A stretch of 64,000 nucleotides of DNA from Actinomycetes bacterium (GTDB lineage: Bacteria > Actinomycetota > Acidimicrobiia > Acidimicrobiales > Ilumatobacteraceae). This document shows, piece by piece, positions 8,718 through 16,697 of the stretch. The position numbers were made by a program, and so were the translations under genes. The stretch is taken from NCBI GenBank assembly GCA_027491335.1, contig JAIXWJ010000002.1:16292-80291 (forward strand), in the 5' to 3' direction. The notes beneath the pieces are model-generated. The model ran no database searches and was not told the DNA's origin. It saw nothing but the letters and a program-made list of their open reading frames with translations. Position 1 is the first letter of the stretch, and the number at the start of each line of letters is the position of its first letter.

Positions 8718-9557
8718 ATGCGCTCCGGATTCGTCACGTTGGTCGGTCGTCCCAACGTGGGCAAGTCCACTCTGCTCAACGCCATTTGCGGACAAAAGGT
8801 GTCGATCGTGTCGAACAAGCCGCAAACGACGCGCCGACAGGTGCGAGGAGTGCTCACGCGTCCGGACGCTCAGATCGTCTTCGTCGACACTCCCGGATTG
8901 CACAAGCCGGTGACCGCATTGGGCGAGCGCGTGAACGCGGCCGCCATCGAATCGTTGGCCGACGTCGACGTGGCCTGCCTCGTGCTCGACGGATCGATGC
9001 CGTTCGGTTCGGGCGATCGTTGGGTCGCGTCACGCTTGGACATGTCGAAAACGTTGGTGATCGTCAACAAGACCGATCGTGCGGGTCGAGATCGAACGCT
9101 TCAACAGCTTGCCGCGTCGGCCGAGCTCGACGCGCTGGCCTACTTTGCGGTGTCGGCCAAGACCGGTGAGGGAATCGCCGAACTCGTCGACCACATCTCG
9201 TCGCGTCTGCCCGAGGGGCCGCAGTACTACCCGGACGACGTGGTGAGCGATCTGCCCGAAGCCGAGTGGGTGGCCGAGTTGATTCGCGAACAGTTGCTGG
9301 CGGTGTTCCGCGACGAGCTTCCGTATTCCATCGCCACGCGGGTCACCGAGTGGGAGTGGCCTCGCGTGCGTTGCGAGATCGTCGTCGAGCGCGAGAGCCA
9401 AAAGGGCATGGTCATCGGCAAGGGTGGCTCGGTGTTGAAGAACGTGGGAATCCTCGTTCGTAAGCAGATGCCCGAGGGCGTGTTCCTCGAGTTGCACGTG
9501 GTCGTCGACAAGGATTGGCAACATCGCCCCGATCGCGTCGAGCGACTCGGCTACTGA
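8718..9557 (+). CDS. era: GTPase Era
   Basis: Essential GTPase that binds the 3' end of 16S rRNA and assists 30S subunit maturation. The 279 residues carry G1 GRPNVGKS (10-17), the switch KPQTTRR, G3 DTPG, G4 NKTD and the SAK G5 element. A C-terminal KH domain follows with the RCEIVVERESQKGMVIGKGG loop. Length and order are canonical. It is alone on its strand here: upstream is a divergent membrane protein and downstream a convergent lipoprotein gene begins after 1 nt. In many actinobacteria era sits next to recO; here recO is about 6 kb away. Confidence 0.96.
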   Translation: MRSGFVTLVGRPNVGKSTLLNAICGQKVSIVSNKPQTTRRQVRGVLTRPDAQIVFVDTPGLHKPVTALGERVNAAAIESLADVDVACLVLDGSMPFGSGDRWVASRLDMSKTLVIVNKTDRAGRDRTLQQLAASAELDALAYFAVSAKTGEGIAELVDHISSRLPEGPQYYPDDVVSDLPEAEWVAELIREQLLAVFRDELPYSIATRVTEWEWPRVRCEIVVERESQKGMVIGKGGSVLKNVGILVRKQMPEGVFLELHVVVDKDWQHRPDRVERLGY

Positions 9558-9558
9558 T

Positions 9559-10218
9559 TCAGCAGGAGTAGCCGGCGGGCAACAGGTTCGCGTAGTCGTC
9601 GCAGGCGACGGCGTCGCCGGGTCCGGCCAGGTCGCCACGTCCGCGGGGAACGCTTTGCGGACGTGATTCCGATGTGAACTCCACCTGCCCGATGCCGGCC
9701 CGGCGCGTGAGGGTGAGCACGATCTGGGCGATGGCCAATCGTTGCTCGGCGCCGGGAAGTTCGGTGATGAAGGTGGGGGGAAGATCGACGGTCGCGATAC
9801 CCCTCACCACGTCGACCGAGGCCACGAAGCCGACCGGCAATGCCGTTCGAAGGCCCGCGGCGGTGTCGCCCTCGGGAAGTCCCTCGGCCAATGCGGACAT
9901 CACTTGAGGAGCGACTGCCGGACTCAAGAGCATGCGATTGATGGGGACCAGTTGCGAGCCGGCCACGTAGAAGAGCGAGACCACCTCGACGGGGACGGTC
10001 GTGCTGGTGGAGGTGCTCGGAGCCACCGGAGTGGTGGTGGTCGCAGGTGAGGTGGTCGTGGGGGCGGCGGTCGTGGTGACGTTGAGTTCGTACGGAATGT
10101 CGTCGGGGTCGATGGTGCGCACCTCTCCGGAGCCCGGAATGGCGCACCCCACCAGGGTCGAGGCCATCAGCATCGCGACAATCAGTTTAGGGAAGATCAG
10201 TTTCGGGCCAGTTCTCAT
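9559..10218 (-). CDS. GerMN-domain lipoprotein (LpqB N-terminal-like)
   Basis: Predicted lipoprotein of 219 residues. A signal peptide is followed by lipobox LVGC with Cys25, then a Thr/Pro/Ala-rich linker (about residues 38-65) that should span from the membrane to the folded part. The C-terminal part is a GerMN domain (SLFYVAGSQLVPINR to the VEFTSESRP end). ATG 10218 overlaps the stop of the histidine-kinase gene (ATGA), so the two are translationally coupled. In mycobacteria the MtrB kinase is followed by the lipoprotein LpqB, which combines GerMN with a beta-propeller; this protein matches only the GerMN part. By analogy it may modulate the kinase from outside the membrane. Confidence 0.85.
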   Translation of the reverse strand: MRTGPKLIFPKLIVAMLMASTLVGCAIPGSGEVRTIDPDDIPYELNVTTTAAPTTTSPATTTTPVAPSTSTSTTVPVEVVSLFYVAGSQLVPINRMLLSPAVAPQVMSALAEGLPEGDTAAGLRTALPVGFVASVDVVRGIATVDLPPTFITELPGAEQRLAIAQIVLTLTRRAGIGQVEFTSESRPQSVPRGRGDLAGPGDAVACDDYANLLPAGYSC

Positions 10219-11645
10219 GATTCTCCCTTGGGGAACGTCACCACGAAGCGGGCACCACCGGACGGAGAGTCCTCCACCCACGTGTGTCCGCCATGAGCCC
10301 GCACGTGTTCGGCCACCAGTGCCAGCCCGAGTCCCGTTCCGCCGGCCCGACTGCGCCCGGCCGAGCCGCGAGCGAATCGTTCGAAGATGCGCGCCCGCTC
10401 GCTCGGAGTGACTCCGGGTCCGGAGTCCTCCACGGCGACGAACACCGCGGAACGCGTTGCGGCGTCGTCGGGGCCCTCGCCGAGAATGTCGCCGATCACC
10501 ACGCGAGTGGCACCGCCCCCGTGCAGTCGTGCGTTGTCGATGAGATTGGCCATGATGCGTTCGAAGCGGCGTTTGTCGATGGACGCGATGCCTTCGGATG
10601 TCGGCTGCACCTCGACGACCAGATCGGTGGCCCCGTATCGCTGCGCGATGCGTCGTACGAGGGGAGCGAGTTCGGTCTCCTCGCGGTGAAGATCGGTGAC
10701 ACCCACGTCGAGGCGCGACAACTCGAGGAGGTCGATGACCATCTGGTCGAAGCGTCGCACCTGGCTGATGACGACGTCGAGCGCCTGCTGGGTTCGTTCG
10801 TTCAAGTCGGCGCGACGTGCGTCCAGAACCTCGACCGCGGCGGCCAAGGCGGTGATGGGAGATCGAAGTTCATGGCTGACGTCGCTGGCGAAACGCGCTT
10901 CGCGCTCGATGCGGGTCTGAACCGCGTCGGCCATGCCGTTGAACGAGGTCACGAGGCGGGCCAAGTCCGGATCGACCTCGGAGTCCAGTCGCGTGTCCAG
11001 ACCGCCTTCGGCGATGTCACCGGCCGCTTCACTCACTCGTTCCAAGGGGCGCATGATGCGCCGACCGACGGCCACGCCAACGAGACCGGCGAGGAGCGCC
11101 ACGATCACGACACCCACGATGAGGGCCGAGCCGATCGCCGTGAGAGTGCGCTGTTCGTCGTCCAGTGGGAAGGCTTCGAAGTACTGAACGTCGATGTCGG
11201 CGATGTGCACCGCCACTCCGACGTACGGCTGCTCGTCGATGGTGAAGCGTTGACGCGCGGTGACGCCCGTGAGGGCGGAGTCCACCAATTCGCCGGGGAA
11301 CGCGGCCTGGGTGTACCGAATCTCTTGACTGAAGAAGAGATTCTCGGGTTGCAGGTGCAAGACGGCGAACCCGCCCTGTTCGGTGCGCACGTTGCTGATG
11401 AGTTCGAACGCCTCGCTGCGACGATTACGAATCTGCGAACGGATGAGTTGGGCGTTGTTGAAGGCCTGGCGTTCGACGACTTCGTCTCGGCGTTGGAGGA
11501 TGTAGGAGCGCGCCGTCAGGTAACTGGCCGTCGACAAGGTGATGGAGGCCAGTAATCCGGTGGCCGCGAAAAGCAAGGTGACGCGTTGGCGCAGGCTGAT
11601 GGATCGGAGTCGCTCGCGCACGGTCACTCGGTAATCCTGCCCCAC
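10215..11645 (-). CDS. Sensor histidine kinase, MtrB-like
   Basis: Membrane histidine kinase of 476 residues. TM1 is at about 22-46, an extracellular sensor region at 47-168, TM2 at about 170-194, then a HAMP linker. The HisKA helix has phospho-acceptor His258 in SDVSHELRSP, and the HATPase domain has NLIDNARLHGGG (N box), DSGPGV and GGTGLGLALV. The context matches MtrB: the next gene is a GerMN lipoprotein, and the divergent gene encodes an MtrA-sized OmpR-family regulator. The start is GTG 11645, with GTG 11627, preceded by AGGA, as an alternative. The stimulus is unknown; in mycobacteria the system coordinates cell-wall growth and division. Confidence 0.88.
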   Translation of the reverse strand: MGQDYRVTVRERLRSISLRQRVTLLFAATGLLASITLSTASYLTARSYILQRRDEVVERQAFNNAQLIRSQIRNRRSEAFELISNVRTEQGGFAVLHLQPENLFFSQEIRYTQAAFPGELVDSALTGVTARQRFTIDEQPYVGVAVHIADIDVQYFEAFPLDDEQRTLTAIGSALIVGVVIVALLAGLVGVAVGRRIMRPLERVSEAAGDIAEGGLDTRLDSEVDPDLARLVTSFNGMADAVQTRIEREARFASDVSHELRSPITALAAAVEVLDARRADLNERTQQALDVVISQVRRFDQMVIDLLELSRLDVGVTDLHREETELAPLVRRIAQRYGATDLVVEVQPTSEGIASIDKRRFERIMANLIDNARLHGGGATRVVIGDILGEGPDDAATRSAVFVAVEDSGPGVTPSERARIFERFARGSAGRSRAGGTGLGLALVAEHVRAHGGHTWVEDSPSGGARFVVTFPKGES

Positions 11646-11871
11646 GACGGGCCACTCCGGACAGCGAATCGCCCGGCTCGGGCTGGGCCAGCGAGCCGGG
11701 CGAGATCCGGGTCTTGATCACGCCGGGCGGTGAGACCAGGGGGAGGACGGCCCCACCGCACCAGCGTGAACGGGGGTCAGTCTCCCGAGGGTCTGTGAAA
11801 AGACGGTGTGGCTTGTGTGCGTTTTTTGTAACAAATCCGCGAGCGCATCATCGATGAGGGAGAATCGGGAC
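11646..11871. promoter_or_regulatory. Intergenic region between the divergent kinase and regulator genes
   Basis: This 226-base non-coding stretch holds the divergent promoters. Near the regulator side is an AT-rich patch with the palindrome TTTGT-A-ACAAA (11825-11835), unusual in this GC-rich surrounding. It contains TGTAACA, which resembles a half-site of the GTAAC-type repeats bound by MtrA. An autoregulatory site is possible but unproven. Confidence 0.35.
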
Positions 11872-12558
11872 GTGCATTCCCTGCTCTTCATCGAGGATGA
11901 CGACCAGATTCGTCTGGCCCTGCGTCTGGCTCTCGAAGATGAGGGGTACGAGGTGAGAGAGGCGTCCGACGGCGCAACCGGGCTGGCCGCCTTTCATCAG
12001 AGCGAACCCGATCTGGTGCTCCTCGACCTGCGGTTGCCCGACATCTCGGGTTTCGAGGTCTGCCGCGCGATTCGCGCCATGAGCATCGTACCCATCGTCA
12101 TGGTGACCGCGGAAACCGACACGTCCGACATGGTGTCGGGCCTGGAGGCCGGGGCCGACGATTACGTCACCAAGCCGGTCGTGCCCAAGGAGTTGGCCGC
12201 TCGCATCCGAGCACACCTGCGTCGGGTTCAGTTGCAGGGGACGGTCGTGATACCGACGTCGGAGACCTTCGGTGACGTGGACCTACGACGCGAACAGGGG
12301 TTGGTGTTCAAGGCCGGCCGCGAGCTGTCGTTGACCAAGACCGAGTACAACCTGCTGTGCGAGTTCGCCGACCATCCGAACGTGGTGCTGTCGCGCGATC
12401 AACTTCTCGAGCGGGTGTGGGGGTACGACTACCTCGGTGACAGTCGGTTGGTCGACGCCCACGTGCGGCGTTTGCGCGTGAAGATCGAGGATCATCCGGA
12501 CGATCCCCGGATCATCCTCACCGTGCGCGGTCTCGGTTATCGCTTGATTCCGGGTTGA
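11872..12558 (+). CDS. Response regulator, OmpR/PhoB family, MtrA-like
   Basis: DNA-binding response regulator of 228 residues, the same length as MtrA. The receiver domain has the acidic pocket EDD (8-10), phospho-acceptor Asp52 in LLDLRLPD, and the conserved Lys in DYVTKP. The C-terminal winged helix carries LSLTKTEYNLLCEF and the SRDQLLERVWGYDYLGDSRLVDAHVRRLR recognition region. GTG 11872 is chosen because GAGGGAGAA (11855-11863) lies 8 nt upstream; an ATG at 11854 is inside that site. It is divergent from its presumed kinase. The mtrA name is inferred from length, family and neighbours. Confidence 0.9.
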   Translation: MHSLLFIEDDDQIRLALRLALEDEGYEVREASDGATGLAAFHQSEPDLVLLDLRLPDISGFEVCRAIRAMSIVPIVMVTAETDTSDMVSGLEAGADDYVTKPVVPKELAARIRAHLRRVQLQGTVVIPTSETFGDVDLRREQGLVFKAGRELSLTKTEYNLLCEFADHPNVVLSRDQLLERVWGYDYLGDSRLVDAHVRRLRVKIEDHPDDPRIILTVRGLGYRLIPG

Positions 12559-12607
12559 ACGCTGACGGGCGCTGCTCTCCCGACGCGACAGCACGCGACG
12601 TGACGAG

Positions 12608-14533
12608 TCAGCGGGTGATGTGGCGAAGAAACTCTTCCACCTCGAAACGCGTGGTCGATCGTCTCATCGGTGGCATGGCGGCCAGTATCTCCCGGCGATA
12701 GTTCTTCGTTCCGAGGCGCGGGTCGAACACCGCCACCACACCACGATCGGATGCGTTGCGAATGAGTCGACCAGTGGCCTGGGCCAACAGGGTGGCCGCG
12801 CGCGGGAGGTCGATGTCTCGGAAGGCCCGATCGCCCAGGGCTTCGCGCCGGGCGCTGAGCAAGGGGTCGTCGGGGCGCGGGAACGGGATCCGGTCCAAGG
12901 TGACCAACGACAGGGTTCGGCCCGGGATGTCGATGCCCTGGAAGAAGCTGGCCGTGGCGAACAAACACGACGTCTCGTCCTCGGAGAACATGCGCACCAA
13001 CTTGCCGCGTTGGTATTCGTTCTGCGCGAAGATGGTCACCGACAGACGCTTGCGCATCTCGGTTGCCGCGGCCTCCATGGCCTTGTAACTGGTGAACAGC
13101 GCCAAGGTGCGCCCGCCGGCCGCCGAGATGAGATGGAACAGTTCATCGTGCATGCGCGCGGTGAACAGTGGGGAGTTCGGTTCGGGCAGCGACGTCGAAC
13201 AGTAGAGAATCGAGTTCTCCTGGTAGTCGAACGGACTCTCGACGTTCAGCATCTCCGTTCCTTCGAGCGCGAGCCCGATGCGAGTCGGCATGTTGGCCGG
13301 GATCGTGGCGCTGGTGAGGATCGCCGGATGCTTGGACCAGACCCCTTCGCGAAGAATGGGGGCCACGTCCAGTGGTGCGATGTCGAGTTTGGGTCGATCG
13401 GCTCGACCCGTCACGAAGGGGACGAACGTCGCGTCGATGGCCAACGACGCGTCGAGGGTGGCGGCCAAACGGTTGGCCAACATCTGCGCGCGTAACTTGC
13501 GTTGGTTCGAGTCGTCGTCCTTGGTCTCGATACGTCGCAATCCATCGAGAGTGGCGGCGATGACCAGACGCCCACGAGCCAGCACCTCGGACACGGCCAC
13601 CGGAAGCGGAGCGCTCAGGCGATTGCCCACGCTCGGAGACAACACCTCGGTGAGCATCATTCCGACGTCGGTGATGTCACGATCGAGCTTCGGATCGTCG
13701 AGGATGCGTCGTACGGCACCGGCGAAATAGGTGAAGCTGCCCTCACCGATGGAGATACCGATGGTCGAGCTCATGATGTCCTCGAGGCCGTGGGCCTCGT
13801 CGACGATGACGATGTCGTGTTCGGGCAACAACGCACCCTCGGAGGCGATGTGGTTGCCGTATAGGTGGGTGTTCACGACGATGATCTCGGCCTCGGCGGC
13901 GCGAGCTCGGGCCATTTCTGCGAAACAACTTCCCCCGAACGGACAGCGGTTGGCTCCGGGGCATTCTTCGCTGCCCACCGACACGGCGAGGGTGGCTCGT
14001 TCGGACGGATTGAAATCCAAATCGGCGAAATCGCCGGTGGGGGTGCGGCCGGCCCAGGTGACGATGCGATCGATCTCGCGTTTGGTCGTCGACGAGAGGT
14101 CGTCCAGATCGAGCAAGGTGGGGGAGTCGTCGCGTTTGCCCTTTCCCTCGGCTTGGCCCGTGACTTCGGCGATTCGTTGGCGACACACGTAATTGCGACG
14201 ACCCTTGAGGACGGCCCACGTCACCTCGTGACCGAGGTATTCAGCGAGAGCTTCCACGAGGAAAGGGAGGTCCTTGCGGGCCAATTGGTCCTGAAGAGCT
14301 TTGGTGGCGGTGGCAACCACCGTGCGTTTGCCGGCCAACATGGCCGGGACCAGATACGCGATGGTCTTCCCGGTGCCGGTGCCCGCCTGCACGACCAAAT
14401 GACGTCCTTCGGCGATTGCTTCTTCCACCGCGGTGGCCATTTGGCGTTGTCCGGGTCGAATCTCGGCCGCCGGCAACGCGGACGTCGCGATCTCCAAGGC
14501 ATCGGAGAGGGTCCGGCGGGACGGTTTGGGCAT
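12608..14533 (-). CDS. ATP-dependent DNA helicase, DinG/XPD family
   Basis: Superfamily 2 iron-sulfur helicase of 641 residues. Motif I is AGTGTGKT (50-57) and the DEAH box is at about 245-248. Four cysteines between motifs I and II (Cys117, Cys191, Cys197, Cys203) have the spacing of the 4Fe-4S domain of XPD/DinG. The C-terminal part has TSATIP, the FQGIDIPG motif and QATGRLIRN (motif VI). It unwinds 5'-to-3' at forks, R-loops or damage. The start is ATG 14533, with TACGGT 6 nt upstream on the minus strand, so it probably has its own leaderless transcript, although uppS lies 57 nt upstream in the same direction. There is no exonuclease domain. Confidence 0.92.
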   Translation of the reverse strand: MPKPSRRTLSDALEIATSALPAAEIRPGQRQMATAVEEAIAEGRHLVVQAGTGTGKTIAYLVPAMLAGKRTVVATATKALQDQLARKDLPFLVEALAEYLGHEVTWAVLKGRRNYVCRQRIAEVTGQAEGKGKRDDSPTLLDLDDLSSTTKREIDRIVTWAGRTPTGDFADLDFNPSERATLAVSVGSEECPGANRCPFGGSCFAEMARARAAEAEIIVVNTHLYGNHIASEGALLPEHDIVIVDEAHGLEDIMSSTIGISIGEGSFTYFAGAVRRILDDPKLDRDITDVGMMLTEVLSPSVGNRLSAPLPVAVSEVLARGRLVIAATLDGLRRIETKDDDSNQRKLRAQMLANRLAATLDASLAIDATFVPFVTGRADRPKLDIAPLDVAPILREGVWSKHPAILTSATIPANMPTRIGLALEGTEMLNVESPFDYQENSILYCSTSLPEPNSPLFTARMHDELFHLISAAGGRTLALFTSYKAMEAAATEMRKRLSVTIFAQNEYQRGKLVRMFSEDETSCLFATASFFQGIDIPGRTLSLVTLDRIPFPRPDDPLLSARREALGDRAFRDIDLPRAATLLAQATGRLIRNASDRGVVAVFDPRLGTKNYRREILAAMPPMRRSTTRFEVEEFLRHITR

Positions 14534-14539
14534 CCCGTC

Positions 14540-14545
14540 ACCGTA
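14540..14545 (-). promoter_or_regulatory. -10 hexamer of the DinG-like gene
   Basis: On the minus strand TACGGT stands 6 nt before ATG 14533, the local leaderless pattern. Confidence 0.5.
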
Positions 14546-14590
14546 CAGGAGGTGACGGAAGGGAAATGGTGAGAGCGGGTCGTCGGGCCG

Positions 14591-15262
14591 TTACCGGTGT
14601 TGATCGCGAGAGGTCAGAGCCAGATCGACGGCGGCTCGTAGATCATCCGCCGAGTAGTCGGGCCAAGCCGCTGACGCGAACGAGATCGCGGCACCGTGTG
14701 CTTGCCACAGCAGAAAATTCGACACCCGGGTTTCGCCCGACGTTCTCACGAGAACATCGACCGACGGGAGGTCCGGCTCGTACAACGCCGAGTCGATGGC
14801 CTCCACGGTGATGTCTCGACCCGCACGGCGCAGCGTCTCGGCGGCGTGGGCGATCTCGGTACGACTGCCGTAGTCGAAGGCCACGGTGAGAGTCATGCCG
14901 GTGTTGGCCTCGGTGTCGCGGATGGCCTTGGCGATCGCCCGCTGCACGTATCGCGGGGTGCGAGCAGCCGGGTCGTCGAACGGACGACCGATCCATCGCA
15001 CGCGGACGTTCAATTCGTTCAGTTCCGCCACTCGTCCGAAGAGTTTCTTGTGCAGTCCGAGAATGTGGCGCACTTCTTGGCGCGGCCGAACCCAGTTCTC
15101 GGTCGAGAAACCGAACACCGTCAGATGGTCGATTCCGAGGCGCACCGCCGATCGCACCACCGCGGCCAGATTCTCCTCGCCCGCGGTGTGGCCCGCGGTG
15201 CGAGGAAGTCCTCGTTGCTTGGCCCACCGACCGTTTCCATCCATGATGCAGGCGACGTGCAC
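14591..15262 (-). CDS. uppS: Cis-prenyltransferase, catalytic UppS-like subunit
   Basis: Isoprenyl diphosphate synthase that extends farnesyl diphosphate with isopentenyl units to make the undecaprenyl-type lipid carrier for cell-wall synthesis. From GTG 15262 the protein has 223 residues. Catalytic MDGNGRWA is at 7-14 (Asp8), FSTENW at 52-57, the FDYGSRTEI strand follows, and the isopentenyl-diphosphate site RTSGETRVSNF starts at 173. Two usual elements are missing. The AYxE segment after LLWQ reads AHGAAISF (188-195), without the metal-binding Glu, and the protein ends SRDQHR without the usual RRFGG tail. Both occur in the divergent paralogue next door, which suggests a heteromer. GTG 15262 is chosen because TACGGT ends 6 nt upstream; ATG 15277 is the alternative. 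Confidence 0.9.
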   Translation of the reverse strand: MHVACIMDGNGRWAKQRGLPRTAGHTAGEENLAAVVRSAVRLGIDHLTVFGFSTENWVRPRQEVRHILGLHKKLFGRVAELNELNVRVRWIGRPFDDPAARTPRYVQRAIAKAIRDTEANTGMTLTVAFDYGSRTEIAHAAETLRRAGRDITVEAIDSALYEPDLPSVDVLVRTSGETRVSNFLLWQAHGAAISFASAAWPDYSADDLRAAVDLALTSRDQHR

Positions 15263-15268
15263 GGGAGA

Positions 15269-15274
15269 ACCGTA
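15269..15274 (-). promoter_or_regulatory. -10 hexamer of uppS
   Basis: On the minus strand TACGGT stands 6 nt before GTG 15262, inside the 76-base gap between uppS and the divergent paralogue. It decides the start of uppS. Confidence 0.5.
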
Positions 15275-15326
15275 CATCCTCCGACGCGCCGTGCACCGGA
15301 GCCACCGCGGGACACTTCTCGTCGGC

Positions 15327-15332
15327 AACAAT
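15327..15332 (+). promoter_or_regulatory. Possible -10 element of the UppS paralogue gene
   Basis: AACAAT lies 6 nt before GTG 15339, at the spacing used by other leaderless genes here but with A instead of T first. GGGAGG fills the gap directly before GTG, too close for a normal ribosome-binding site. Confidence 0.3.
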
Positions 15333-15338
15333 GGGAGG

Positions 15339-15899
15339 GTGTTCGATCGCTTCCGACGTCAGCGCGACGTCAAGACCCCCGTGGCCGCGTCTCGGCTGCG
15401 TCACGTGGTCGTTGCGGGCGGGGAACTCGACGAATGGGCCTCGATGTCGTCGGAGCGGTGGGGCGAGAGGATCGCCGTGCTGGCCACGGTCGCGGCCGCT
15501 CACGGCGCACACTGGGTGAGCGTTTTTCCTTTCGGGGCCCGACCGTCCACTGGGCCGACGATGGAACCGCTCGTGCGTGAAGTGTCCGGTGTGCGCGTGT
15601 GCGTCCTGCCACATGCGGACGGACGGGCGCGTATCGCCGAAACTCTTCGCGGTTCCACGGACGTGGTCTTCGACGAGCGCTCGGTGGAGGAATTGCTGCA
15701 CGGGGAGGCGGGTGAACCGGATCTGGTGGTCGTGCTCGGTTCACCCGATCGATTGCCGCCGTCACTCGTTTGGGAACTCGCATACAGCGAGTTGGTGTTC
15801 GTCCCGGTGGAGTGGGTCGCACTCGACTCCGATCGTTTCGACGACGCGCTCGGAGTTTTTTTCGGGCGCGAACGTCGCTTCGGCGGAGTCGATGAATGA
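15339..15899 (+). CDS. Degenerate cis-prenyltransferase paralogue, probable NgBR-like partner of UppS
   Basis: This 186-residue protein aligns with UppS proteins at both ends but lacks the catalytic residues. RHVVVAGGELDEWA (21-34) matches the position of HVAIIMDGNGRWA with Asp, Asn and Arg replaced; HGAHWVSVFPFG matches the LGxxYLTLYAFS strand. In EPDLVVVLGSPDRLPPSLVW the RTSGE site is lost. It keeps two things the neighbouring UppS has lost: AYSE (148-151, Glu151) and the tail RERRFGG (177-183) with an RxG motif. The middle is shortened. This is how NgBR (Nus1) complements DHDDS in eukaryotes. The gene is divergent from uppS with 76 bases between, and its stop overlaps recO (ATGA). A two-subunit synthase is my inference; a regulatory pseudoenzyme is the alternative. 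Confidence 0.8.
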   Translation: MFDRFRRQRDVKTPVAASRLRHVVVAGGELDEWASMSSERWGERIAVLATVAAAHGAHWVSVFPFGARPSTGPTMEPLVREVSGVRVCVLPHADGRARIAETLRGSTDVVFDERSVEELLHGEAGEPDLVVVLGSPDRLPPSLVWELAYSELVFVPVEWVALDSDRFDDALGVFFGRERRFGGVDE

Positions 15900-16666
15900 C
15901 GAGCCGGCTGTACCGCGACCGGGGAATCGTTCTTCGGACCTACAAATCGGGTGAAGCCGATCGCATCGTCGTGTTCCTCACCGAGAACAACGGCAAGGTG
16001 CGATCGATCGCCAAAGGAGTGCGCAAGACACGCTCGAAGTTCGGGGGTCGCCTCGAACCGCTCTCGTTGCTCGACGTGCAGTTCCATCGCGGGCGCGATC
16101 TGGACATCGTGAACCAAGTCGAGACGGTCGACAGCACCCACAACGTCTTCGGCGATCTGGACTCCATGACCGAAGCCATCTCGGTGTTGGAGGCGGTCGA
16201 TCAGTTGGTTCCCGATCGTGAGCCGGTGCCACACATGTACCGCATGTTGGTCGGTGCTCGGCGCACGCTCCTGACGCGACCGTCACCGCTCGTGGTTCCG
16301 GCGTTCTTGTGGAAGTTGTTGGCGTCCGAGGGCGTGCATCCGGTGCTCGATCGATGCTCCTTGTGCGACGAGACGCCCGAAGCCGGAATGGAGTTCGGAA
16401 CGTTCGACGTGCGACACGGTGGAGTGACGTGTTCGGCGTGTCGAGCCGGGATTCCGGTCAGCCGGGCCGCTCTGGACTTGATGCGCGAGGTGCTCGGAGG
16501 TGGTCTGGGTGAGGCCCTGGATCGGGCGTTCCACCCCGAGGGACAAACGCTCGACGACCCCGTCATCAACGAGGTGTCGGCGTTGGCAACGAAGGCGTTC
16601 GAGCATCACGTCGAGCGTCGTTTGCGATCCGTGTCGATCTTCGAGCGCCACGACCCGGGTTCGTGA
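15896..16666 (+). CDS. recO: DNA repair protein RecO
   Basis: Recombination mediator that with RecR loads RecA on SSB-coated single-stranded DNA and anneals strands. The 256 residues have the N-terminal OB fold (RDRGIVLRTYKSGEADRIVVFLT with KGVRKTRSKFGGRLEPLS) and a helical C-terminal domain. A zinc finger is formed by Cys154, Cys157, Cys179 and Cys182. The start ATG 15896 overlaps the stop of the UppS-like paralogue by 4 bases, so the two are coupled. An uppS/recO neighbourhood is common in actinobacteria, which supports the upstream gene being of uppS origin. Confidence 0.94.
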   Translation: MTSRLYRDRGIVLRTYKSGEADRIVVFLTENNGKVRSIAKGVRKTRSKFGGRLEPLSLLDVQFHRGRDLDIVNQVETVDSTHNVFGDLDSMTEAISVLEAVDQLVPDREPVPHMYRMLVGARRTLLTRPSPLVVPAFLWKLLASEGVHPVLDRCSLCDETPEAGMEFGTFDVRHGGVTCSACRAGIPVSRAALDLMREVLGGGLGEALDRAFHPEGQTLDDPVINEVSALATKAFEHHVERRLRSVSIFERHDPGS

Positions 16667-16683
16667 TCCGGCCTTCGTCCCCT

Positions 16684-16689
16684 TAGCCT
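16684..16689 (+). promoter_or_regulatory. -10 hexamer of glyS
   Basis: TAGCCT ends 8 nt before ATG 16698. No Shine-Dalgarno sequence is present. Confidence 0.45.
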
Positions 16690-16697
16690 TGACCGTC

